Below, in pieces: positions 10,993 through 20,338 of a stretch of DNA of 64,000 nt. The translations under genes and the position numbers were made by a program. Below the pieces are notes generated by a model. The model was not told the DNA's origin. It worked only from the letters and a program-made list of their open reading frames with translations, and searched no databases. Origin of the DNA: Phenylobacterium sp. Its GTDB lineage: Bacteria > Pseudomonadota > Alphaproteobacteria > Caulobacterales > Caulobacteraceae. Each line of letters starts with the position of its first letter. The stretch's first letter is position 1. The stretch is taken from assembly GCA_018001015.1 (NCBI GenBank), contig JAGNIV010000003.1:1-64000 (forward strand), in the 5' to 3' direction.

Positions 10993-12432
10993 TCAGGTGT
11001 GAGCGGCCGGCCAGCGCCCCGTGCCGCCATTCTCGATCAGCAGGCCGGTCAGGGTGCGGTCGGCGTGCTGGGCGCGCCAGGTGAGCATGGCCTGGGCATG
11101 GGCCAGGACGACACCGGTGTCGGCGAGCGGGGTGCGCCAGGTCGGATCGGCGGCGAGGTCGAAACACAGCCAGGCGCCGTCACCGAACTGGACATAGGCG
11201 GCCTCCTCAGAGCGCAGCACCGCCAGGTTCTGCTGCTCCAACCGGCGGTCCCAGGGCCAGGCCTGCGCGCCCTTGGGAATGTTGGAGCCGCGCCAGTCGA
11301 ACTCCCAGTGGGCGGCGGCGCGCCAGTGCGGCGGATCCTCGCCCCTCAGGAAGGGTGTCAGCGGCAGGCCGTCGCACTGGTCGGGGACCGCAATCCCCAT
11401 GGCCTCGCAGAGCGTCGGCAGGACATCGACGTTCTCCGTGAAACGATCGACCACCGTGCCGTGGGCCTGGGGCTGGCGCGGATCGCGGACGATGCCCAGG
11501 ATATGGTAGCTCTCCTCGAAGAAGCCCGACTTCTGGATAAGGCCATGATCGCCGAGCTGCTCGCCGTGGTCGGCGGTGACCACGATGAAGGTGTCCTCCC
11601 ACTGGCCCGAGGCCTCCAGCGCGGCCCACAGGCGGCCGAGTTGGTGATCGACCTCGGTCACCATGCCGAAGTACTGAGCCTGGAGCTTGGCCATCTCCGC
11701 GGGGTCTTCCGGCGCGCCCATGGCCCGCAGCAGGCCATCGTGCAGGCGATGGCGGTCCTCGGACGGCGCGATGGGCGACGCCATGTCCGACGGGTCATAC
11801 ATCGTGGCGAAATGGCCCGCCGCGCCATAGGGCGGGTGAGGGCGAAGCTGGGACAGGTGCGCGAACCAGGGGCCGTCCCGGGCGGCGATCCAGTCCAGCA
11901 AAACGTCGGTGTGATAGGCTGACAGGCTGTGCTCGGCCGGGCGGCCTGGCTCGCCGCTGACGGCGCCCTCATAGTCGTCAGGGACCTCGTGTCCCAGGCC
12001 GCGCAGCCACTCGACCCAGACACCGGGATTGTGGGTGGCGAAGTTCAGGCCGACCTCGAAGCCCGGCAGCACGCCCTCCCAGGACTTGAAGCGCGGGTCG
12101 TCGGGGCCGGTGGCGTCACGGGGATCGACCGCCTGGTCGGTGTAGCCGAACAGGGTGGGTTCGTAGCCCGCCCGCCGCGCGGCCTTGGCCACATTGTCCA
12201 AGCGCCGATCCAGGGGTGTGCCGTTGGCCACCACCCGATGATTGAGCTGGTAGGTTCCGGTGTAGAGGCTGGCCCGGCCGGGGCTGCAGGGGGCGGCCTG
12301 ACTGTAGTGGCGAGCAAAGCGGACCCCTTCGCGGGCCAACCGGTCCAGGTGCGGCGTCTGCACGAGGGGATGCCCGGCGCAGGCCAGGGCGTCGCCACGG
12401 AACTGGTCGAGGGTGATGAAGAGGATGTTCAC
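10993..12432 (-). CDS. Sulfatase-family hydrolase of the phosphonate monoester hydrolase type
   Basis: The 479-residue enzyme starts MNILFITLDQFRGD, giving the first metal-binding aspartates, and has the formylglycine motif CSPGRASLYTG with Cys49 as the residue to be modified. The run of LNHRVVANGTPLDRRLDN and LFGYTDQAVDPRD is characteristic of phosphonate monoester hydrolases/arylsulfatases rather than classical secreted sulfatases, and no signal peptide is present. VTADHGEQLGDHG supplies further metal ligands. It may cleave phosphonate, phosphate or sulfate esters in the cytoplasm. Formylglycine would require a maturase not found in this window. Confidence 0.85.
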   Translation of the reverse strand: MNILFITLDQFRGDALACAGHPLVQTPHLDRLAREGVRFARHYSQAAPCSPGRASLYTGTYQLNHRVVANGTPLDRRLDNVAKAARRAGYEPTLFGYTDQAVDPRDATGPDDPRFKSWEGVLPGFEVGLNFATHNPGVWVEWLRGLGHEVPDDYEGAVSGEPGRPAEHSLSAYHTDVLLDWIAARDGPWFAHLSQLRPHPPYGAAGHFATMYDPSDMASPIAPSEDRHRLHDGLLRAMGAPEDPAEMAKLQAQYFGMVTEVDHQLGRLWAALEASGQWEDTFIVVTADHGEQLGDHGLIQKSGFFEESYHILGIVRDPRQPQAHGTVVDRFTENVDVLPTLCEAMGIAVPDQCDGLPLTPFLRGEDPPHWRAAAHWEFDWRGSNIPKGAQAWPWDRRLEQQNLAVLRSEEAAYVQFGDGAWLCFDLAADPTWRTPLADTGVVLAHAQAMLTWRAQHADRTLTGLLIENGGTGRWPAAHT

Positions 12433-12474
12433 GCGCCCACCATGGCGGCGGGCGGCCGCGATGGGAAGCGGCGG

Positions 12475-12924
12475 CTAGGCCGAAGCCGCTCTGGCCCCCT
12501 GAGCGACAGCGCCCGCCGGAACCGGGCGCGCGGGCGCCGCGGCGCGGCGGAACTGCCGGGCGACCCGCTCCAGGACGTCGGCCCCGCCGAAGGGCTTGAT
12601 CAGGACGTCGCGGGCGCCGAGGCCCACGGCGCGCTGGATATCGGCCGGCGCCAGCTTCTTGCCCATGACCAGGACCGGGAAACCGATACCCTCTCCGCGC
12701 GGATTGAGCGTGCGCAGCACCTCGAAGCCGTCCATCTCCGGCAGGTTGAGCTCCAGCAGCAAGGCGTGGGGCCGCATGGCCTTGATGGTCTCCAGCGCCA
12801 CGGCGCCGGTCCGGGCCACGAAGGTGTGGCAGCCGGCCAGGTCCAGCCGGATCTGCAGCAGTTCCAGAACGGTGCGATCGCAGTCGCACACCACGATGCG
12901 GCGGTCCTTGAGCTCAGGATTCAT
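12475..12924 (-). CDS. Atypical response-regulator receiver protein with Glu in place of the phosphoacceptor Asp
   Basis: The 149-residue protein is a stand-alone receiver domain (about 9-125) with a disordered Ala/Pro-rich tail. Acidic residues Asp14 and Asp16 are in place, and the conserved lysine is in DVLIKPF (Lys89). The position expected to hold the phosphorylated aspartate reads LLLELNLPEMDG, with Glu58 where Asp is required. The usual Thr/Ser switch site reads VMGKK rather than a T/S. Such a protein cannot be phosphorylated in the normal way and may be constitutively active-like or a protein-binding scaffold. It is followed upstream by a small helical protein on the same strand. Confidence 0.85.
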   Translation of the reverse strand: MNPELKDRRIVVCDCDRTVLELLQIRLDLAGCHTFVARTGAVALETIKAMRPHALLLELNLPEMDGFEVLRTLNPRGEGIGFPVLVMGKKLAPADIQRAVGLGARDVLIKPFGGADVLERVARQFRRAAAPARPVPAGAVAQGARAASA

Positions 12925-12960
12925 CGGCGATCGCCTTGGTGCTGGGGAACGGAGCCGGTT

Positions 12961-13353
12961 TCAGAACAGGTCAAGATCGCCCGCCTCGTCGCCGTCGTTG
13001 AGTCCCTTTTCCTCACCGCCCAGGGCGCTGAACATGCGGTCGGCCAGGGCGCCCAGGGTTATGTCTCCCAAGGCGTCCTCAACGGGCGCCATGATGGTTT
13101 CGGGAATTTCGTCGCTGAGATTGCGGGCGAAGGACGACAGCGCGGTGAGCTGCTGGCCCAACAGGTCGACGGTGTGCATCCCCTCCACCAGCTTCTCGCG
13201 GTGCTCCAGGGGCAGGATATGCATCAGCTCCCCCACCAGGGTGTCGAGCTTCATGCACCGGGCGCCGGCCAACTCGATCTCCCAGGCCAGGACCCCCACC
13301 ATGCTGGACACGCTGGCCTCGAGGACCTCAACCGTTTGCGTCTGCGCGCCCAT
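12961..13353 (-). CDS. Small helical protein of unknown function
   Basis: The 130-residue protein is predicted by eye to be almost all helix, with heptad-like stretches (VEVLEASVSSMVGVLAWEIEL and MHTVDLLGQQLTALSSFARNL) and a very acidic C-terminus ending DGDEAGDLDLF. It has no signal peptide. It is transcribed just before the atypical receiver gene with a gap of 36 bases, so the two are probably one operon. A short acidic-hydrophobic tail of this sort is reminiscent of CheZ-type tails that bind receivers, but this is only an analogy. No family is recognised. Confidence 0.68.
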   Translation of the reverse strand: MGAQTQTVEVLEASVSSMVGVLAWEIELAGARCMKLDTLVGELMHILPLEHREKLVEGMHTVDLLGQQLTALSSFARNLSDEIPETIMAPVEDALGDITLGALADRMFSALGGEEKGLNDGDEAGDLDLF

Positions 13354-13469
13354 AACATCGATCTCCGAATTTCGTTCGGCGACCCTGGAGGTTCGTGACT
13401 AACAGAGCGTGAATCGTCACCGGCCTGCGACGACCGCGCACAGCCTCAAAATGAGGAGTCCGCCTTGCG

Positions 13470-14960
13470 CTAGCGGGCGTAGCGGATCGACCAGGCCTCG
13501 GCGGAATCCTCGGCCGGGCCCGACGCATCGACATGGGTCCAGGTCACCTCGCCGATGTCGCGGTCGAGCTGCATCTGCAGGGTCGCCCGGGTGGCGTCCG
13601 AGGCGTCGTCGGTCCGGCCATCGATGCGGGCGGCGAGGATTTCGGTCGGGGCTTCCAGCCAGACCCCGTGGAAGGCCACGCCTATCTCGTCGGCCAGGGC
13701 CTGGGCCCTGGAACGCAGCTCGGGCTGGATGAAGGTGGCGTCCAGGACCACCGCCCGACCAGCCCTCAGCAAGGCGCGGGCGTCGGCGAACAGGGCGTCG
13801 TAGACATCGCCGTAGAAGGCCGGGGAATAGACCGCGCTGGACAGCCTGGCGTCGGGCGCGACCCCTAACAGGCGCTTACGGATCTCGTCGGTGCGCAGGA
13901 CCACGGCGCCGGGGGAGGCGCCGAGGCCGGGCGCGATGAGGCGGGCGAAGGTGGACTTGCCCGTACCCGACAGGCCGCCGACGGCGGCCAGGCTGGGCGC
14001 CACCGGTGTCAGGTGGGCGATGGCGGCGTCGAGATAGGCGATCGCGCCCGCATCATCGCCACTGTAGGCGCAGACATGGGAGCGGACGGCGGCGCGCACC
14101 GAGAGCATCAGCGGCAGGGCCGCCAGGCCCTCGCGCAGCGCGTCGCCCCAGGCGCGGGCGGCCTGGTCGAAATAGGCCGACAGCGCGCGGACCGCGGCGT
14201 CGGATCGCCGGCGAAACTGCAGGTCCATCAACAGGAAGGCCAGGTCGTACTGGACGTCGATCTCCGAGAGCACGTCGTTGAACTCGATGCAGTCGAAGAG
14301 GATGGGCTTGCCGTCCTCCAGCAGGATGTTCCCCAGGTGCAGGTCGCCGTGGCAGTGGCGGCCGAAGCCGGCGGCTCGGCGGGCGTCCAGCAGGGGCTCG
14401 AGACGGTGATATTCGGCGTCGGTCGCGGTGACCGCCCGCTCAACCCGGTCGGCGCCCAGGCGGGCGGCCAGGCCCCGCAGCAGCTGGGCGTTGGAGTCGA
14501 TGGTATATTTCAGCGCCTTGCCGCCACCGCCATCAGGACGCACCGGCGCCTGGACATGGAAGCCGGCCACCGTGCGGCCCAGCGCGTCGGCCAGGGGCCC
14601 GTCGACGGCCCAGGGCTGGGCGGCCAGGACCGCATGCTCGTCGAAGCGGCGCATCTCCAGGGCGAACTCGACGGTCTCTCCAGCGCCGTCCAGCTCAAGT
14701 CCGCCGTCGGGAGCGCGCGTCACCCTGCGAACCGCGCGGTAGATGTCAGAGGCCGCGGCGCGATTGAAGCTCAGCTCGCGCTCCAGCGCCCAGTGGCGCA
14801 AGTCCAGGGTGGAGTAGTCGAGATAGCCCAGCTCCACGTGGCGCTTGACCTTGAAGGCCTGGTCGCCGGCCAGATAGACCCGTGCGCAGGCGGTCTCGAT
14901 GGCGCGGTCGGCCTTGGCCTCGAACCAGGCCGCGACCTCGGCTTCCCGCGGGTCGGTCAA
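13470..14960 (-). CDS. Bifunctional aminoglycoside phosphotransferase-like / P-loop ATPase protein
   Basis: The 496-residue protein joins two nucleotide-binding modules. The first 300 residues resemble the APH/choline kinase fold, with the catalytic loop HGDLHLGN (204-211) and the metal-binding Asp223 in LFDCIEFND. The last 170 residues form a small kinase-like P-loop domain with GLSGTGKST (329-337) and a later RTDEIRKRL motif. This arrangement is a known conserved fusion in proteobacteria; its substrate is not established. The start overlaps the stop of pdxH by four bases, so the two genes are coupled. Confidence 0.88.
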   Translation of the reverse strand: MTDPREAEVAAWFEAKADRAIETACARVYLAGDQAFKVKRHVELGYLDYSTLDLRHWALERELSFNRAAASDIYRAVRRVTRAPDGGLELDGAGETVEFALEMRRFDEHAVLAAQPWAVDGPLADALGRTVAGFHVQAPVRPDGGGGKALKYTIDSNAQLLRGLAARLGADRVERAVTATDAEYHRLEPLLDARRAAGFGRHCHGDLHLGNILLEDGKPILFDCIEFNDVLSEIDVQYDLAFLLMDLQFRRRSDAAVRALSAYFDQAARAWGDALREGLAALPLMLSVRAAVRSHVCAYSGDDAGAIAYLDAAIAHLTPVAPSLAAVGGLSGTGKSTFARLIAPGLGASPGAVVLRTDEIRKRLLGVAPDARLSSAVYSPAFYGDVYDALFADARALLRAGRAVVLDATFIQPELRSRAQALADEIGVAFHGVWLEAPTEILAARIDGRTDDASDATRATLQMQLDRDIGEVTWTHVDASGPAEDSAEAWSIRYAR

Positions 14961-15622
14961 GGATAGAGCCGCTGGGTGGTCCAGCCCGAGCCCTGACGCA
15001 CGAAGACCAGGCGCTCATGCAGGCGGAAGGGCCGGTCGCGCCAGAACTCGATGACGTGCGGGGTGATGCGGAAGCCGCGCCAATGGGGCGGACGGGGCAC
15101 CTTGCCCAAGCCGAACTTCAGGCCGAACTCCGCGATGCGCTTTTCCAGGGCCAGTCGGTCGGGCAGGGCCTGCGACTGCTGGGACGCCCAACCGCCGATC
15201 TGAGCCGGCCGGGCGCGGGTGGCCCAATAGGCGTCGGCCTCGGCCTCGGAGACATGGGAGACGGGCCCGCGCACCCGGACCTGGCGGCGCAGCGACTTCC
15301 AGTGAAACAGCAGGGCGGCCTGCGGGTTGGTCGCCAGCTCCCGGCCCTTGGCGCTCTGCTCGTTGGAATAGAAGACGAAGCCGCGCTCGTCGGCGTCCTT
15401 CAGCAGCACCATGCGCACGTCGGGCAGGCCGTCGGCGTCGGCCGTGGCCAGCGCCATGGCGTTGGCGTCGTTCAACTCCCTCACCAGGGCTTCGGTCAGC
15501 CAGGCGTTGAAGAGGGAGATGGGGTCTTCCTCCGACAGCAGCGGAAGCGGCGCGGCCTCTGTGACGCTGCGGACGTAATCGTCCTCGGTCGGCGAGGCGG
15601 GAATGAAGGGCTTGTCGGTCAT
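14957..15622 (-). CDS. pdxH: Pyridoxamine 5'-phosphate oxidase
   Basis: The 221-residue protein matches PdxH throughout. It oxidises pyridoxamine or pyridoxine 5'-phosphate to pyridoxal 5'-phosphate using FMN. Recognisable parts are [20 protein letters not shown], the FMN-contacting [19 protein letters not shown] and [14 protein letters not shown], and the C-terminal [17 protein letters not shown] and RLHERLVF that form the substrate and FMN pocket. The final RLYP is the usual end. The start at 15622 gives the normal family length. It is the first gene of a two-gene minus-strand unit with the APH/P-loop fusion. Confidence 0.97.
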   Translation of the reverse strand: MTDKPFIPASPTEDDYVRSVTEAAPLPLLSEEDPISLFNAWLTEALVRELNDANAMALATADADGLPDVRMVLLKDADERGFVFYSNEQSAKGRELATNPQAALLFHWKSLRRQVRVRGPVSHVSEAEADAYWATRARPAQIGGWASQQSQALPDRLALEKRIAEFGLKFGLGKVPRPPHWRGFRITPHVIEFWRDRPFRLHERLVFVRQGSGWTTQRLYP

Positions 15623-15703
15623 GGCTCCGCATATAGCGCAGAGGCCGCCGATCCGTCAGGGGCTTAACCCCCCATTGACCGTGTCTTCCTAAGACTGTCG
15701 CCG

Positions 15704-16414
15704 ATGGCCGGTGCGACCCCCACGACGATGAACGCGAAGCAGGCGCGCGAGGTGCTGGGGGCGGGTCCCCTCGCCGGCCCCGCCGAGCTGCGCCGCGCCT
15801 TCCGCGAGGCCGCCAAACGCGCCCACCCCGACCGCAAGGGCGGGGACGCCGAGCGCTTCCGCGAGGTGGTGGAGGCCTATCGCATCCTGCAGACCGCCCC
15901 CGTCCCGCGCGACCGGATCAGCCAGCCTCCGGCCACGGTGGCGCGGCCCATGGCCAGCTCTCCGACTCTCTCAGTCCCGCCCATGATCGCCATGACCGGC
16001 GGCAAGGTGGAGCACCGCCTGCCCGACGGTCGCCGGGTGAAGATCGACCTGCCGGCGGGGATGCGGGCCGGCGACACCGTGCGGGTGGGCGACGCCGAAC
16101 TGGCGGTCGCCATTCGCGGCGACGGCGAGATGCTGGTGCGCGGCGACGACCTTTGGATCACCGTGAAGATCGAGCCGCGCCTGCTGGCCGAGGGCGGCCG
16201 CATCGGGGTCGAGACGCCGCTGGGCCGTCGGGTCGTCTGGCTAACCAAGAAGGCCGGCGAGCGTGGCCTGATCCGCCTGGTGGGCCAGGGCTTGCCGAGC
16301 CGCGGTCGACACCGCCAGGGCCACCTCTTCCTGCGCCTGGCGGCCGACACCGCCACCGCCGATTCCGCCGCCCGCGCCCAGCTCCGCCGGTTCGCCGCGG
16401 CCTGGGCGGCCTAG
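15704..16414 (+). CDS. J-domain (DnaJ-like) protein
   Basis: The 236-residue protein has a short J domain at the N-terminus with the essential HPD at residues 41-43 (RAHPDRKGGD) and EVVEAYRIL as the last helix. Residues from about 100 on resemble the peptide-binding C-terminal domain of type II/III DnaJ proteins (RLPDGRRVKIDLPAGMRAGDTVRV). There is no zinc finger. It would stimulate a DnaK ATPase. Start may be at 15704 or at the Met9 codon at 15728. It is divergent from pdxH and is followed 33 bases later by aroC. Confidence 0.88.
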   Translation: MAGATPTTMNAKQAREVLGAGPLAGPAELRRAFREAAKRAHPDRKGGDAERFREVVEAYRILQTAPVPRDRISQPPATVARPMASSPTLSVPPMIAMTGGKVEHRLPDGRRVKIDLPAGMRAGDTVRVGDAELAVAIRGDGEMLVRGDDLWITVKIEPRLLAEGGRIGVETPLGRRVVWLTKKAGERGLIRLVGQGLPSRGRHRQGHLFLRLAADTATADSAARAQLRRFAAAWAA

Positions 16415-16447
16415 CCATAGTCACGACGCGCGGTTAGAAGCGCCGGC

Positions 16448-17569
16448 ATGTCGCACAACAGCTTCGGCCATCTGTTCCGCGTGACCACCTGGGGCGAGAG
16501 CCACGGTCCGGCCCTGGGCTGCGTGGTGGACGGCTGCCCGCCCAACATCCGGCTCACCGCCGAAGAGGTCCAGGTCTGGCTGGACAAGCGTCGTCCCGGC
16601 CAGGGCAAGTTCGTCACCCAGCGCCAGGAGCCGGATGCGGTGAAGATCCTGTCCGGCGTGTTCGCGGACGACCGCACCGACGGCCAGGTCACCACCGGCA
16701 CGCCGATCTCGATGATGATCGAGAACGTCGACCAGCGCAGCCGCGACTATTCCGAGATCGCCCAGGCCTTCCGCCCCGGCCACGCCGACTATGCCTATTT
16801 CGCCAAGTACGGGGTGCGCGACTATCGCGGCGGCGGACGGGCCTCGGCCCGCGAGACCGCCGCCCGGGTGGCCGCCGGCGCGGTGGCCCGCAAGATCCTC
16901 GACGGCGTGACCATCCGGGGCGCGGTGGTGCAGATCGGCCCGCACGCCATCGACCGCAGCCGCTTCGATTGGGACCAGACGACCGAGAACCCCTTCTGGT
17001 GCCCCGACCCCGCGATGGTCTCGGTGTGGGAAGAGCACCTGGAGATGGTGCGCAAATCCGGCTCGTCGACCGGCGCCATCGTCGAGGTGGAGGCCACGGG
17101 GGTGCCCGCCGGCTGGGGCGCGCCGATCTATGGTAAGCTCGACGCCGAACTGGCCGGCGCCCTGATGTCCATCAACGCCGCCAAGGGCGTCGAGGTGGGG
17201 GCGGGCTTCGCCAGCGCCGCCTTCTCCGGCGAGGAGAACGCCGACGAGATGCGCATGGGCAATGACGGGCCGATGTTCCTCTCCAACAGCGCCGGCGGCA
17301 TCCTGGGGGGCATCTCCACGGGACAATCGGTGGTGGCGCGGGTGGCCTTCAAGCCGACCTCCTCGATCCTCTCCCTGCGCCAGTCCATCAATGAGGCCGG
17401 AGACGACATCGACCTGCGCACCAAGGGCCGCCACGACCCCTGCGTGGGCCTGCGGGCGGTGCCGGTTGTGGAGGCGATGACCGCCTGCGTCCTGGCCGAC
17501 GCCTTCCTGCGACATCGGGCTCAAACGGGTGGCGGCGCCCATTTGCCCGGCAAAGTAGCAGACCGCTGA
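16448..17569 (+). CDS. aroC: Chorismate synthase
   Basis: The 373-residue protein is a standard AroC, which converts 5-enolpyruvylshikimate 3-phosphate to chorismate with reduced FMN, the last common step to aromatic amino acids. Signature blocks are [19 protein letters not shown] near the start, [14 protein letters not shown] and [20 protein letters not shown] in the middle, and [20 protein letters not shown] and [17 protein letters not shown] towards the end. Length is normal for the family. It follows the J-domain gene closely on the same strand. Confidence 0.98.
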   Translation: MSHNSFGHLFRVTTWGESHGPALGCVVDGCPPNIRLTAEEVQVWLDKRRPGQGKFVTQRQEPDAVKILSGVFADDRTDGQVTTGTPISMMIENVDQRSRDYSEIAQAFRPGHADYAYFAKYGVRDYRGGGRASARETAARVAAGAVARKILDGVTIRGAVVQIGPHAIDRSRFDWDQTTENPFWCPDPAMVSVWEEHLEMVRKSGSSTGAIVEVEATGVPAGWGAPIYGKLDAELAGALMSINAAKGVEVGAGFASAAFSGEENADEMRMGNDGPMFLSNSAGGILGGISTGQSVVARVAFKPTSSILSLRQSINEAGDDIDLRTKGRHDPCVGLRAVPVVEAMTACVLADAFLRHRAQTGGGAHLPGKVADR

Positions 17570-17640
17570 CGCCGGGCTTGGCCGAGGCGGCAAGCTTCAC
17601 AATACGGCGTTCGGATCGATTTGATCGTAAAGCCTTATTG

Positions 17641-17666
17641 GGCGTTGACCGAACGCGTTCAACGCC
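17641..17666. promoter_or_regulatory. Inverted repeat between aroC and the response-regulator gene
   Basis: A perfect 8-base inverted repeat, ggcgttga and tcaacgcc with a 10-base loop, lies in the 193-base gap before the response-regulator gene. There is no T-tract after it, so it is more likely an operator or an RNA structure than a classical terminator. Confidence 0.35.
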
Positions 17667-17762
17667 GGTATCTGAGCGCCTTCCGCGCCGCCGGCCCCTG
17701 AAACTTTCCAGCCGGCGCAGCGCCCGTTTTCTCGGTTAGATTGTGGGGCGAACTCCAACTCC

Positions 17763-18272
17763 GTGCGGCTCGAAGTCCTCAAGGTCCTGGTCGTCGACGA
17801 CAACCACCACATGCGGGTGCTGTTGTCGGAGGTCCTGCGCGCGGTCGGGCTGCAGAACATCTACGAGGCCGGCGACGGGGCCGAGGCGCTGCAGCAGATG
17901 CGCGCCCATCCCATCGATATCGTCATGACCGACCTGGCCATGGAGCCGCTGGACGGCATCGACTTCGTGCGGCTGCTGCGCAATTCCCCCGACAGTCCCA
18001 ACCAGATGGCCCCGGTCATCATGATCACCGGCCACTCGACCATGCGCCGGATCAGCGAGGCCCGCGACGTGGGTGTCAATGAGTTCCTGGCCAAGCCGCT
18101 CACCGCGCGCGGGGTCCTGGACCGGCTGCAGAAGATCATCGACCATCCGCGCCCCTATGTGCGGACCGACGACTATTTCGGCCCCGACCGCCGCCGCAAG
18201 GTGGACCCCAAATATGATGGCCCGCGCCGGCGGTCCGCGGACGGCCCGACGCCCCGGGCCATCAAACTCTAA
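17763..18272 (+). CDS. Single-domain response regulator with a basic C-terminal tail
   Basis: The 169-residue protein is a receiver domain (about 7-125) with Asp12, Asp13 and the phosphoacceptor Asp57 in DIVMTDLAM, Thr in ITGHST and the lysine in FLAKPLT, so it should be phosphorylatable. The tail has YFGPDRRRK and PRRRSADGPTPRAIKL, a motif seen after receivers in many alphaproteobacterial proteins whose target is unknown. The start is a GTG at 17763 with no good Shine-Dalgarno, so the exact N-terminus is uncertain. No kinase gene is adjacent. Confidence 0.88.
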   Translation: MRLEVLKVLVVDDNHHMRVLLSEVLRAVGLQNIYEAGDGAEALQQMRAHPIDIVMTDLAMEPLDGIDFVRLLRNSPDSPNQMAPVIMITGHSTMRRISEARDVGVNEFLAKPLTARGVLDRLQKIIDHPRPYVRTDDYFGPDRRRKVDPKYDGPRRRSADGPTPRAIKL

Positions 18273-18349
18273 AAGGCCGAAGGCGCCCGTCCGCCACCTT
18301 TTGGTATCGATTGCGGGTTAACTCTGGCGGACCATCCGGGGACCCCAGC

Positions 18350-18574
18350 ATGACCATCGCCCGCACCGCGGCCACCGCCGCCCTCCTCGCCGCGATCGGC
18401 CTCTCTCAGGCCGGCTGCATCGCCATGGCCGCGGGCGCCGTGGTCGGCACCGCCGTGGGCGTCACCGCCAGCGCGGTCGGGATGACCGCCAAGGGCGCGG
18501 GCATGGTCGGGCGCGCCGTCATCCCCGGCGGCGGTGACGAGGACGAAGACCGCGACGACCGCAAGCGGCGCTAG
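18350..18574 (+). CDS. Small glycine-zipper lipoprotein
   Basis: The 74-residue protein has a signal peptide ending LSQAGC, giving a lipid-anchored Cys, followed by a run of small residues (AGAVVGTAVGVTASAVGMTAKGAGMVG) typical of a glycine zipper, and a highly charged end (EDEDRDDRKRR). It probably sits in the outer membrane. The ATG at 18350 is preferred over an upstream GTG because it places the signal peptide at the start. Its stop overlaps the convergent queD stop by four bases. Confidence 0.7.
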   Translation: MTIARTAATAALLAAIGLSQAGCIAMAAGAVVGTAVGVTASAVGMTAKGAGMVGRAVIPGGGDEDEDRDDRKRR

Positions 18575-18942
18575 ACGTTGAGGGCGCAGCTCTCGCTGAT
18601 CGTCGGCCGCGAGACCACGATGCGGCACAGCCCCGGGAACGGGACCTTCAGGCGCTCGGCGAAATAGAGGCACAGGTGTTCCAGCGTCGGACGCTCCAGA
18701 CCGGGCTTTTCGTTCAGCAGGCCGTGGTCCAGCTCGGCGGCCACGGCGCGCAGGGCGCCGTCCAGGTCGGCCAGGTCGGCGACCCATCCCACCGGCTCCT
18801 GCGGCGTGCCCCGGACGGTGGCCTCCACCTTGAACGAGTGGCCATGCAGCCGCGAATAGGGCCGGTGCTCGGGGCCGTCTTCAAAGTAGTGCGCCGCGTC
18901 AAAGGTCGCGGCCTTGGTGATCTCGAAAATCGGGGCGGTCAT
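18571..18942 (-). CDS. queD: 6-carboxy-5,6,7,8-tetrahydropterin synthase
   Basis: The 123-residue protein is QueD, which converts 7,8-dihydroneopterin triphosphate to 6-carboxytetrahydropterin in the 7-deazaguanine (queuosine) pathway. Zinc-binding histidines appear in FDAAHYF and RLHGHSF, and the catalytic region reads GWVADLADLDG and LDHGLLNE. TISESC is near the end. The start at 18942 gives the family opening. It is the last gene of the queC-queE-queD minus-strand operon, 35 bases after queE. Confidence 0.95.
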   Translation of the reverse strand: MTAPIFEITKAATFDAAHYFEDGPEHRPYSRLHGHSFKVEATVRGTPQEPVGWVADLADLDGALRAVAAELDHGLLNEKPGLERPTLEHLCLYFAERLKVPFPGLCRIVVSRPTISESCALNV

Positions 18943-18977
18943 GAGCTGTCTTTGGCGTCGCCAAACGCTGGCGCGGC

Positions 18978-19610
18978 TTAGGGAATACCGAGGTATTTGT
19001 GGGTTTGGACGCTTAAACGCCACTGAGGGTGGGCGAGGCAATAGGCGATCGCCGCCTGGGTGTTTTCCACGCGGGCCGGTCCGTCCATCGGCTGCAGCAG
19101 GAAACGCTCGAATTCCCATGCTTCGAAGGCGGCGGGATCGACGCCCGCCTGTGGGAAGACCAGCTTCAGTTCCTGCCCCTGGCGCTGCACCACGGGGGCG
19201 TCGGCCTTGGGGCTGACGCAGATCCAGTCGACGCCCGCCGGCGCGGCGAGGGTGCCATTGGTCTCCAGGGCGATGGTGAAACCCCGCGCGTGCAGGGCCT
19301 CGATCAGGGCTGGGTCGAGTTGCAAGAGCGGCTCGCCGCCGGTGCAGACCACCAGGCGGTTGTCGGGGCCGCCCCGCCATTTCGCGGCCACGGCGTCGGC
19401 CAGGGCCTTGGGGGTGGGAAAGCGCCCGCCGCCCTCGCCGTCCATCCCCACGAAATCGGTGTCGCAGAAGGTGCAGACCGCCGTGGCGCGGTCCTGCTCG
19501 CGGCCGGACCAGAGGTTGCAGCCGGCGAACCGGCAGAAGACGGCGGGGCGACCGGCCTGCCCCCCCTCTCCCTGCAGGGTCAGGAAGATCTCCTTGACCG
19601 AATAGCTCAC
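18978..19610 (-). CDS. queE: 7-carboxy-7-deazaguanine synthase (radical SAM)
   Basis: The 210-residue protein begins at a GTG that overlaps the queC stop by four bases; the product opens [20 protein letters not shown]. It carries the radical SAM cysteines in the QueE-specific spacing C-x14-C-x2-C (AGC...VCTFC), TGGEPLLQ for SAM and substrate contacts, and ETNGT. It rearranges 6-carboxytetrahydropterin to 7-carboxy-7-deazaguanine. A longer frame upstream reads through the antisense of queC and is not the gene. Confidence 0.94.
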   Translation of the reverse strand: MSYSVKEIFLTLQGEGGQAGRPAVFCRFAGCNLWSGREQDRATAVCTFCDTDFVGMDGEGGGRFPTPKALADAVAAKWRGGPDNRLVVCTGGEPLLQLDPALIEALHARGFTIALETNGTLAAPAGVDWICVSPKADAPVVQRQGQELKLVFPQAGVDPAAFEAWEFERFLLQPMDGPARVENTQAAIAYCLAHPQWRLSVQTHKYLGIP

Positions 19611-20338
19611 AGGGCCAGCTCCGGACGGCCCGCGGCCACCCATTCGTTCCAGCCGCGAACCCGCAGGTCGCAGGCCGGGCAGTCGCCACAGCCGTGGCCC
19701 CAGGCGTGCAGCTCGCCCCGCTCGCCGCGGTAGCAGGTGTGGCTGTCGGCGACGATCAGCTCCACCAGGGCCTCCCCCCCCAGGGTCTTGGAGAGCGCCC
19801 AGGTCTCTGCCTTGGTGAGCTTCATCAGCGGGGTCTCGATGACGAAGTCCTGGGCCATGCCCATGTTCAGCGCGCTCTGCAGGGCGTCGAGGGTGTCTCG
19901 GCGGCAGTCGGGATAGCCGGAGAAGTCTGTCTCGCACATGCCGCCCACCAGGAACCGGGCCTTACGGCGGTCGGCCAGGGCCGCGGCATAGGTCAGGAAC
20001 ACCAGGTTGCGCCCCGGCACGAAGGTGTTGGGCAGGCCCTTGTCGCTGATCTCGAAGGCGCGCTCGGTGGTCATGGCGGTCTCGCCGACGGCGCCGAAGC
20101 CGGTGAGGTCGAGGACATGATCCTCCCCCAGCTTTCCGGCCCACCGGGGAAAACGCTGCGCGATCGCGGCGCGCACCACCTGGCGCTGGGCCATTTCCAC
20201 CGCGTGCCGCTGGCCATAGTCGAAGCCCACGGTCTCGACGTGATCATGGCGCTCCAGGGCCCAGGCCAGGCAGACGCTGGAATCCTGGCCGCCGGAAAAC
20301 AGCACGAGGGCGCGGGACGGTTGGCTCATCAGGTCCAT
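19607..20338 (-). CDS. queC: 7-cyano-7-deazaguanine synthase
   Basis: The 243-residue protein is QueC, which uses ATP and ammonia to turn 7-carboxy-7-deazaguanine into preQ0. The PP-loop is [17 protein letters not shown] near the N-terminus, [17 protein letters not shown] lies mid-protein, and the zinc-binding cysteines are in the C-terminal DSHTCYRG and [10 protein letters not shown]. Met4 is an alternative start. It heads the preQ0 operon; the later-step gene queF is not in the window. Confidence 0.96.
   Translation of the reverse strand: MDLMSQPSRALVLFSGGQDSSVCLAWALERHDHVETVGFDYGQRHAVEMAQRQVVRAAIAQRFPRWAGKLGEDHVLDLTGFGAVGETAMTTERAFEISDKGLPNTFVPGRNLVFLTYAAALADRRKARFLVGGMCETDFSGYPDCRRDTLDALQSALNMGMAQDFVIETPLMKLTKAETWALSKTLGGEALVELIVADSHTCYRGERGELHAWGHGCGDCPACDLRVRGWNEWVAAGRPELAL

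Noticed and set aside
12475-13353. Complete chemotaxis operon
   Set aside because: Only a receiver-like protein and a small helical protein are present; no CheA, CheW, CheR or CheB gene adjoins them.
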